NCBI RefSeq assembly: GCF_008120935.1
Contig: NZ_RDBO01000076.1
Coordinates: 33,062-70,826 of the forward strand
Origin: Streptomyces sp. sk2.1
GTDB taxonomy: Bacteria; Actinomycetota; Actinomycetes; Streptomycetales; Streptomycetaceae
Length of the DNA: 37,765 nt
Direction: 5' to 3'
The notes under the pieces are model-generated. The model saw only the letters and a list, made by a program, of their open reading frames with translations, searched no databases and was not told the DNA's origin. Positions 31,907 through 37,765 of the stretch are shown piece after piece (the stretch's first letter is position 1; the number at the start of each line of letters is the position of its first letter). The position numbers and the translations under genes were made by a program.

Positions 31907-34900
31907 CCGCGGCCTCCTCCGCCCAGCTGGAGATCTGGCTCGCCGACCGCTGCGAGCCCGATTCCGGCCGGTACAACATCCCGCTCTGCCTGGAGTTCCG
32001 CGGCGAGCTGGACGACCGGGCGCTGCGCACGGCCCTGGCCGACGTACTGGCCCGCCACCCCGCTCCGGCGGGGCGGTTCGAGACGGTGGACGGCGCGCTG
32101 CGGCACGCCGCCGAGCCCGCCGCGACGGTGCCGCTGCACATCGCGGCGCGTCCGGGCGGCTACGACCGCGACGCGGCGCTCGCCGACGCCTCCCTGGCCG
32201 CGGCGCGCCCGCTCGACCCGGGCACCGCGCCGCTGCTGCGGGCCGAGGCGCTGCGGTACGACGACGGGGCCCTGGTGACCCTGACGGTGCATCACATCGT
32301 GGCGGACGGCCGGTCCGTCGAGGTGCTCGCCGAGGACCTGGTCACCGCCTACCGGGCCCGGAGCTCGGGCCGCGACCCGCGTTTCGTCCCGGTGCCGGTG
32401 CCCGTCCCGCAGCCCGTGGCGGCGGCCCCCGACCCGTACTGGACGGCGCTCCTGGACGGCGAGCCCGCGCGGCTCGCCCCGCTGCCGGACCGGCTGCGCC
32501 CCGAGGACGGGCTGCGCGGCCGGGCGGGCTGGACCGAGCGGGAGCTGGACCTGCAGCGGCTCGCCGAGGTCCGCGCGCTCGCCGCCCGCGAGGGCGCCAG
32601 CCCCGCGATGGTGCTGCTCGCCGCGTGGGGCCTGCTGCTGCACGCCTGGTCCGGGGAGGACGACGGGGTGCTCGGCATGCCGTTCGCCGGGCGGCACGAG
32701 CCGGACGCGGAGGACGCCGTCGGCCTGTTCACCCGGGTCCTGCCCGTCCGTACCGTGCACGAGGCGGCCCGCCCGTTCGCCGACTACGCCGCCGCGCTCG
32801 GCGAGCAGGTCCTGGAGTCCATGGAGGCGCACGCGGAGTCGGGCGACCTGCCGCCGGGCACGGCCCCCTCGTACGGGGCGGTCTTCCTGCACCAGCCGCA
32901 GCCCGCGTCGGCCTGGCAGGTGCCGGGCGCCGACGTGCGGCTGCTGCACCCGCAGAGCGCGGTGGCCAAGTACGACCTGGCGTTCGCGGCCGTCGAGGCC
33001 CCCGACCGGCTCGTGCTGCGCATCGACTACGACCGGGCCCTGTACGCGCCGGCCACGGCCGAACTGATGGTGGAGCAGCTCGACCGGCTGCTCGCGGCGG
33101 CGTCCCGGCCCGGTGTCACCTGCCGCGAGCTGCTGACCTCCCTCGCACCCCCGCCCGGTACGGGCCGGCCGCGACCCGGCGCGCCGGTGACCGCGGCCAC
33201 CGTGCCGCAGCTCGTGCTGGAGCAGGCGCGCCGCACCCCCGACGCCCCCGCCGTCGTGCACCACGGGACCCGGCTGAGCTACGGCGAACTGGTGCGGGAC
33301 GCCGCGCGGACGGCGCACTGGCTGCGTGTGCAAGGGGTGCGTACGGACGATGTCGTCGCGCTGCTGCTGCGTCCCGGCCCGGACACCGTCACCGCCATGC
33401 TGGCGGTGGGGCTGGCCGGGGCCGCGTACCTGCCGCTCGACCCCGCCTACCCCGACGCCCAGCTGGAGCTGGTGGTCCGCGACGCCCGGCCCCGGCTGCT
33501 GATCGCCGAGCCGGGCGAGGAGCACCGGGTCACCGGAGTGCCGGTGCACACCCCGCGGGAGGTCCGGGAGGCCGCCGCGCCGATGCCGGTGTCGGCGCCG
33601 ACCACGTCGGCCGGGCCGGACACGGCCTTCAACGTGCTCTACACCTCGGGTTCCACGGGCCGGCCCAAGGGGGTCGTGCTGCCGCACGGCGGGGTGCTGC
33701 GGATGATGCACCGCCCCGATTTCGTGCCGCTGGGCCCCGACGACGCGGTCTCGCACCTGTCGCCGCTCAACTTCGACGGGGCGACGTACGAGATCTGGGG
33801 CGCGCTGACCCACGGCGCGAAGCTGGTCGTGCTCGACAAGGAACTCGTCCTCAGCCCCCGTGAGCTGCGCACCGCGCTCCGGGAGCACGAAGTGACGACG
33901 CTGCTGGTCACCACGCCGCTGCTGAACCGGCTGATCGAGGACACCCCCGATCTGCTCCAGTCGCTGCGCCGGGTCTACTTCGGCGGCGAGATCATCTCGG
34001 TGCCGCACGTCCGCAAGGCGCTGCGCTGGGCGCGCCCCGGCACCCTGCTGCACAGCTACGGTCCGACGGAGAACTCCTTCACCTCCTCCTGGTACCCCAT
34101 CGAGGACGTGCCGCGGGAGGCGCGCAGCGTGCCGATCGGCCGGGCGGTGCCGGGCACCCGGCTCCACGTGGTCCTGGAGGGCACCCTCGATCCGGCGCCC
34201 CTGTACGTGCCCGGCGAGCTGGTCCTGGGCGGTTCGGGCGTGGCCCGCGGCTACCTGGGCGATCCGCGCCGCACCGCCGAGCGGTTCGTGCCCGACCCGT
34301 TCGGCGACGAGCCGGGGGCGCGGCTGTACCGCACCGGGGACCGGGTGCGGTGGGCCGCCGACGGGCAGCTGGAGTTCATCGGCCGCGCCGACAACCAGGT
34401 CAAGATCCGCAGTCAGCGGGTCGAGCTGGGCGAGGTCGAGGCGGCGCTGCGCGCGCACCCGTCGGTGCGGGGCGCGTTCGTCACCACCCGGATCAACGGG
34501 GCGGGCGAGAAGGAGATCGTCGGCTACGCGGTCCTGGAGCGTCCGGCGGACCCGGAGGCGGTGCGGACCCATCTGCGTTCCGTGCTGCCGCAGTTCGCCG
34601 TGCCCTCGCACCTGCTGGCCCTCGACGAGCTGCCGCTGACCGCGAACGGCAAGATCGACCGCAAGCGGCTGCCCGCACCGCCGGACGCGGTGGCGGAGCC
34701 GGTGGCGGACGGGCCGGTGCCGCGGGCCGCGGCGCCGGGTGCCGCCCCGCGGGAGGAGTCGGCCGAGGGCGTGACCGCCGCGGTCCTGCGGGCCTGGCGC
34801 AAGGTGGTGCCGGGCCGGGTCTTCGGCCGGGACACCAACTTCTTCGACGCGGGCGGCCATTCGCTGCTGCTGGTCAGGCTCCAGGACGCGTTGCGCGAGA

Positions 34901-36288
34901 CCACCGGCACCGGCCCGGCCGTCGCCGACCTGATGCGGTACACGACCGTGCGCTCCCAGGCCCGGCTGATCGGCGGTTCGGCCGCCGACGAGGAGCCCGC
35001 GGAGCCGGTGCGGGCACCCCGTGCGACGGTCCGCGAGGACGACGACGCGATCGCCGTGGTCGGGATGGGCGCGCGGTTCGCCGGCGCCCCCGACCTGGAC
35101 GCCTTCTGGGACAACCTGGTCGCGGGCCGGGACTGCTTCACCGAGGGCCCGGGACCGCTGATCACCGAACGGGGCGACGGCACCCGCCGGGTGGCCCGCT
35201 GGGGCATGCTCGCCGACGGCACGGGGTACGACGCCGGTCTGCTCGGACTCACCGCCGACGACGTCGAGTCGGGCGACCCCCAGCACGGTGTGCTGCACGA
35301 GGTGCTGTGGGCGGCCGTCGAGGACGCCTCGCTGCGGCTGTCCGACATCGCGCACCGCACCAGCCTGTACGCGGGCTGCCCCCGGCTGGTGCACACCGAC
35401 GGCGAGGCCCGCGTGGACGACGTGGTCAGCGTCGACCCGACGTTCGTGGCGTCGCGCTTCGCGTACCTGCACGACCTGTGGGGCGAGGCGCTGCTGCTCG
35501 ACACCGCCTGCTCCACCGGTCTGTACGCCGTGCACCTGGCCTGCCGGGCGCTGCTGCGCCACGAGAGCGACTACGCGCTGGCCGGCGCGGTCTCGCTGGA
35601 CGGCGAGTCCGACGGCTCGTACGTCCACCGGCCCGGTCTGCTGTACGCCGACGACGGGATGTGCCGCCCCTTCGACCGGCGGGCCTCGGGCACCGTCGGC
35701 GGGTTCGGCGCGGGGGCGCTGCTGCTGCGCCGCCTCTCCGACGCCGAGCGGGACGGCGACCCGGTGCACGCCGTGATCCGGGGCAGCGCCGTCAACAACG
35801 ACGGGCGGGAGCGCGTCGGTTACTCGGCGCCCGGGATCGAGGGCCAGGCCCGGGTGATCCGCCGGGCCGTCGCCGCCGCCGGGGTCACCGGGGCCGACAT
35901 CGGCTACGTGGAGGCGCACGGGACCGGCACCCGGCTCGGCGACGCGATCGAGGCGACCGCGCTCGGCGCGGCGCTGGGCACGGCGGGACCGCGGGTGGCC
36001 GTCGGTTCCGTGAAGGCGTCCATCGGGCACTGCAACACGGCCGCCGGGATCGCCGGGCTCATCAAGACGGTGCTCGCGGTGCGGCACGGGGTGCTGCCCG
36101 CGACGCCGAACGTGAGCGAGCCGATCGACGAACTCACCGCCCGGGGCGGGCGGTTCGACCTGCTGACGGAGGGCCGGGCGTGGGACACCCCCGAGGGCCG
36201 GCCGCGCACGGCGGGCGTGAGCTCGTTCGGGGTGGGCGGCACGAACGCCCATGTGGTCGTGCAGGAACACGTACGGGAGAGGGTGTGA
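31903..36288 (+). CDS. Hybrid NRPS-PKS, domains C-A-T-KS
   Basis: The 1461-residue enzyme has four domains. C (about 1-425) has HHIVADG at 130-136. A (about 440-935) has LYTSGSTGRPKG at 579, FDGATYEIW near 624, YGPTEN near 719, LYRTGDR and NGKIDRK. T has the carrier Ser S987 in FDAGGHSL. The ketosynthase (1047 to the end) has C1203 in DTACSTG, H1339 in EAHGTGT and H1376 in IGHCNTAAG. All catalytic motifs are intact. A hand alignment of the ten specificity positions reads about D-G-Y-P-Y-G-S-F-T-K, which I cannot match to a known substrate. The chain stops right after the KS, with no AT, ACP or thioesterase; the expected KS-AT linker continues in the next gene (GTGA overlap). C-A-T-KS is also the layout of fungal tenuazonic acid synthetase, where the KS makes the tetramic acid ring, so a cyclising KS is one option. 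Confidence 0.95.
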   Translation: MTAASSAQLEIWLADRCEPDSGRYNIPLCLEFRGELDDRALRTALADVLARHPAPAGRFETVDGALRHAAEPAATVPLHIAARPGGYDRDAALADASLAAARPLDPGTAPLLRAEALRYDDGALVTLTVHHIVADGRSVEVLAEDLVTAYRARSSGRDPRFVPVPVPVPQPVAAAPDPYWTALLDGEPARLAPLPDRLRPEDGLRGRAGWTERELDLQRLAEVRALAAREGASPAMVLLAAWGLLLHAWSGEDDGVLGMPFAGRHEPDAEDAVGLFTRVLPVRTVHEAARPFADYAAALGEQVLESMEAHAESGDLPPGTAPSYGAVFLHQPQPASAWQVPGADVRLLHPQSAVAKYDLAFAAVEAPDRLVLRIDYDRALYAPATAELMVEQLDRLLAAASRPGVTCRELLTSLAPPPGTGRPRPGAPVTAATVPQLVLEQARRTPDAPAVVHHGTRLSYGELVRDAARTAHWLRVQGVRTDDVVALLLRPGPDTVTAMLAVGLAGAAYLPLDPAYPDAQLELVVRDARPRLLIAEPGEEHRVTGVPVHTPREVREAAAPMPVSAPTTSAGPDTAFNVLYTSGSTGRPKGVVLPHGGVLRMMHRPDFVPLGPDDAVSHLSPLNFDGATYEIWGALTHGAKLVVLDKELVLSPRELRTALREHEVTTLLVTTPLLNRLIEDTPDLLQSLRRVYFGGEIISVPHVRKALRWARPGTLLHSYGPTENSFTSSWYPIEDVPREARSVPIGRAVPGTRLHVVLEGTLDPAPLYVPGELVLGGSGVARGYLGDPRRTAERFVPDPFGDEPGARLYRTGDRVRWAADGQLEFIGRADNQVKIRSQRVELGEVEAALRAHPSVRGAFVTTRINGAGEKEIVGYAVLERPADPEAVRTHLRSVLPQFAVPSHLLALDELPLTANGKIDRKRLPAPPDAVAEPVADGPVPRAAAPGAAPREESAEGVTAAVLRAWRKVVPGRVFGRDTNFFDAGGHSLLLVRLQDALRETTGTGPAVADLMRYTTVRSQARLIGGSAADEEPAEPVRAPRATVREDDDAIAVVGMGARFAGAPDLDAFWDNLVAGRDCFTEGPGPLITERGDGTRRVARWGMLADGTGYDAGLLGLTADDVESGDPQHGVLHEVLWAAVEDASLRLSDIAHRTSLYAGCPRLVHTDGEARVDDVVSVDPTFVASRFAYLHDLWGEALLLDTACSTGLYAVHLACRALLRHESDYALAGAVSLDGESDGSYVHRPGLLYADDGMCRPFDRRASGTVGGFGAGALLLRRLSDAERDGDPVHAVIRGSAVNNDGRERVGYSAPGIEGQARVIRRAVAAAGVTGADIGYVEAHGTGTRLGDAIEATALGAALGTAGPRVAVGSVKASIGHCNTAAGIAGLIKTVLAVRHGVLPATPNVSEPIDELTARGGRFDLLTEGRAWDTPEGRPRTAGVSSFGVGGTNAHVVVQEHVRERV

Positions 36289-37598
36289 GCTCCGCGATGG
36301 AGACGACGTTTCTGGCAGGGCCCGGCGCGCCGCGCGTCCTGGCCGTGTCCGCCCGGGACGGGCGGGCCGCGGCGGACGCGGCCGGGCGGCTGGCGGACCG
36401 GCTGACGGGGGACCCCTCCCTGGACCCGGACGACGTGGCGTTCACCCTCGTGTGCGGGCGGGAGCGGTTCGCCGTCCGGCACGCGGTGACCGGCACGACC
36501 GGCGCCGAACTGGCCGACGCCCTGCGGAAGTCGGCGGAGCGCCCGCGCCGGGAGGCCCCGGTGCCCGTCCTGGTGCTCGACCTCGGGGACGGTTCGGCGC
36601 TGCCCGGCACCCCCGCGCTGCCGCAGGTCGCCGAGGCGTCGGCCGCCGCCGGGGAAACGGACCCGGCGCCCGCCGCGCGCACGGCGGCGGAACTGTACGG
36701 CACGGCGTCCTGGCTGGCCGCCCGCGGGGTGCGCCCGGACGCGGTCGTCGGCCGGGGCCCGGCCGCCGCCGCCGCTGCCGCCGTGCGCGGCGACCTGTCC
36801 CTGCCGGACGCCCTGCGGGCGGCGGCGACGGGCGCGGACGTCCCGCGGGCGGCGGACCCGGAGGACTCGCCGGACCCGGAGGGGGAGCTGTTGGTGGTCC
36901 GGGTGGGCGACGGTGCCGACGGCCCCGGTGTGCTGGGGCTCGACCCGCTCGACCCCGCCTCGTACGCCCGGCTCTTCGCCGCGCTGTGGGAGCACGGCTT
37001 CGACGTGGACTGCACGCTGGGCCGGGGCGGGAGCCGGGTGCGGCTGCCCGGGTACCCCTTCCGGCGCTCGGGTTCCGTCACCGCCGCGTCGCCCGCGCCC
37101 GGGCTGCGTCCGCTCACCCCGCACGAGCAGCGCTGGCTCTTCCACGACCTGGTGCGTTCGGGGAGCGCGGCCGAGCACGCGCTGTGCGCCACGGCCGTCC
37201 TGCCCGGCACCGTGCCCGGGGCCCCGGCCGCCGACGCCGCGCTGGCCGCGCTCCTGGACCGCCACCCGAACCTGCGCACCGTCTTCACCCGGGACGGCGG
37301 CCGGTGGTTCGCCCGTGACTCCCGCCGGCCGGTCGCGACGCACGTCCTCGCCCCGGCGCCGGGCGCCGAACCGGAGGCACTGGTGCGGGCCGCCGCCGTG
37401 GACGGGACGTTCGCCGCGGCGGACGTCCCGCTGATCCGCTGCGTCCTCGCCCCGGCGGACGGGGGCTGGGCGGTGGCGCTCGCCGTGTACGCCCCGGTCG
37501 CGGGCGGCTCGTCCGCGGACGAACTGCTCGCCGACTGGGCCGCGTTCGCCGGAACGCCGCTCCGCCCGGTCGCCGGGGCCGGTGCCGAGACGGCCTGA
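36285..37598 (+). CDS. Degenerate KS-AT linker / dead acyltransferase / half condensation domain
   Basis: The 437-residue protein reads as the continuation of the NRPS-PKS after its KS. Residues 17-80 match the KS-AT linker (RVLAVSARDGRAAADAAG and DPDDVAFTLVCGRERFAVRH). Residues 135-185 match the AT core, but the GHSxGE nucleophile elbow reads GRGPAA (156-161), with no serine. RVRLPGYPFRR (251-261) is the usual post-AT linker. Residues 275-425 resemble only the N-lobe of a condensation domain, whose HHxxxDG reads YAPVAGG (402-408). It is thus catalytically dead but has an open, normally biased frame. It may have a structural role (docking, trans-AT recruitment) or be a decaying remnant. GTG at 36285 overlaps the previous stop; ATG at 36297 is an alternative start. 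Confidence 0.75.
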   Translation: MSSAMETTFLAGPGAPRVLAVSARDGRAAADAAGRLADRLTGDPSLDPDDVAFTLVCGRERFAVRHAVTGTTGAELADALRKSAERPRREAPVPVLVLDLGDGSALPGTPALPQVAEASAAAGETDPAPAARTAAELYGTASWLAARGVRPDAVVGRGPAAAAAAAVRGDLSLPDALRAAATGADVPRAADPEDSPDPEGELLVVRVGDGADGPGVLGLDPLDPASYARLFAALWEHGFDVDCTLGRGGSRVRLPGYPFRRSGSVTAASPAPGLRPLTPHEQRWLFHDLVRSGSAAEHALCATAVLPGTVPGAPAADAALAALLDRHPNLRTVFTRDGGRWFARDSRRPVATHVLAPAPGAEPEALVRAAAVDGTFAAADVPLIRCVLAPADGGWAVALAVYAPVAGGSSADELLADWAAFAGTPLRPVAGAGAETA

Positions 37599-37611
37599 GT
37601 CCCGGCTCCCC

Positions 37612-37765
37612 TCATCCTCGACCCCCGTCCCCGACACTCGTCCGCAGCGACAGCAACGGGGCACCGCTGCCCAGGTAGTCGCGCAGCTGCGGGGTGCCGG
37701 CCGGGGCGAACTCCAGGTACGCCTCGTCGACCACCAGGGGAGTGCCGGTGACGGCCGCCCGCTCG
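37612..37765 (-). pseudogene. Truncated class I/II aminotransferase fragment (HisC-like)
   Basis: The minus-strand frame entering from the right edge reads PLVVDEAYLEFAP, the PLP-Asp motif of histidinol-phosphate-type aminotransferases, then LLSLRTS, where SK with the PLP lysine should follow. Instead it runs into an unrelated tail (VGDGGRG) and a stop at 37612. The catalytic lysine and the whole C-terminal third are absent, and no other frame downstream resumes the homology. The 5' part lies outside the window. It converges on the degenerate AT/C gene 14 nt away. Confidence 0.65.

Noticed and set aside
36285..37598. A functional malonyl acyltransferase for the KS upstream.
   Set aside because: The nucleophile serine is missing and the region around it has decayed.

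Overview
The window is GC-rich throughout (roughly 70 % or more by eye), with strongly third-position-GC coding sequence, GTG and TTG starts, long artefactual antisense reading frames and actinobacterial families (SARP regulator, I36 inhibitor, S33 tripeptidyl aminopeptidase). It is almost certainly from Streptomyces or a close relative. No tRNA, rRNA or CRISPR array was seen.

Layout. (A) 1-3674: a minus-strand pair, an alpha-oxoamine synthase (AONS-like PLP enzyme) and a FabF-type ketosynthase cut by the window edge, with a divergent SARP activator gene. (B) 3933-17481: a block with no obvious biosynthetic logic. It holds a very large secreted protein ending in a NucA/NucB-like DNase domain, an internally deleted IS630 element sitting in the stop codon of a SUKH/SMI1 gene, a secreted S33 peptidase, a LysE exporter, a single-chain molybdopterin oxidoreductase/reductase/ferredoxin, a CBS-domain operon behind CsoR-like operators, and two small secreted proteins. 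(C) 17571-25071: two divergent biosynthetic operons. Leftward are ACP, KAS III-like and FabG-like genes; rightward are a cyclopropane-synthase-like methyltransferase, a Baeyer-Villiger-type monooxygenase, a Tat-exported FAD oxidase, an SRPBCC protein and an alpha/beta hydrolase. (D) 25149-29048: a membrane protein, then a minus-strand group of AraC regulator, DUF1772 protein, hemerythrin-like protein and NmrA-like oxidoreductase. (E) 29370-37598: two tryptophan-2,3-dioxygenase-like heme proteins, a free-standing carrier protein, a C-A-T-KS NRPS/PKS, and a protein made of a dead acyltransferase and half a condensation domain. A broken aminotransferase fragment lies at the right edge.

How the parts fit. 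Regions A, C and E look like one hybrid fatty-acid/NRPS-PKS natural-product cluster. The best non-homology evidence is a shared promoter motif: two TTGC heptamers exactly 11 bp apart, as SARP proteins recognise, upstream of the AONS-KAS operon, the ACP operon and the methyltransferase operon. The inferred logic is that ACP/KAS III/FabG build an acyl chain, methyltransferase and flavoenzymes modify it, AONS/KAS make an amino-ketone or related unit, the paired heme proteins oxidise an (indole or carrier-bound) amino acid, and the NRPS-KS joins or cyclises the pieces. The product cannot be named from sequence alone. The most unusual parts are the paired TDO-like proteins with complementary active-site losses and the NRPS that stops at its KS domain.
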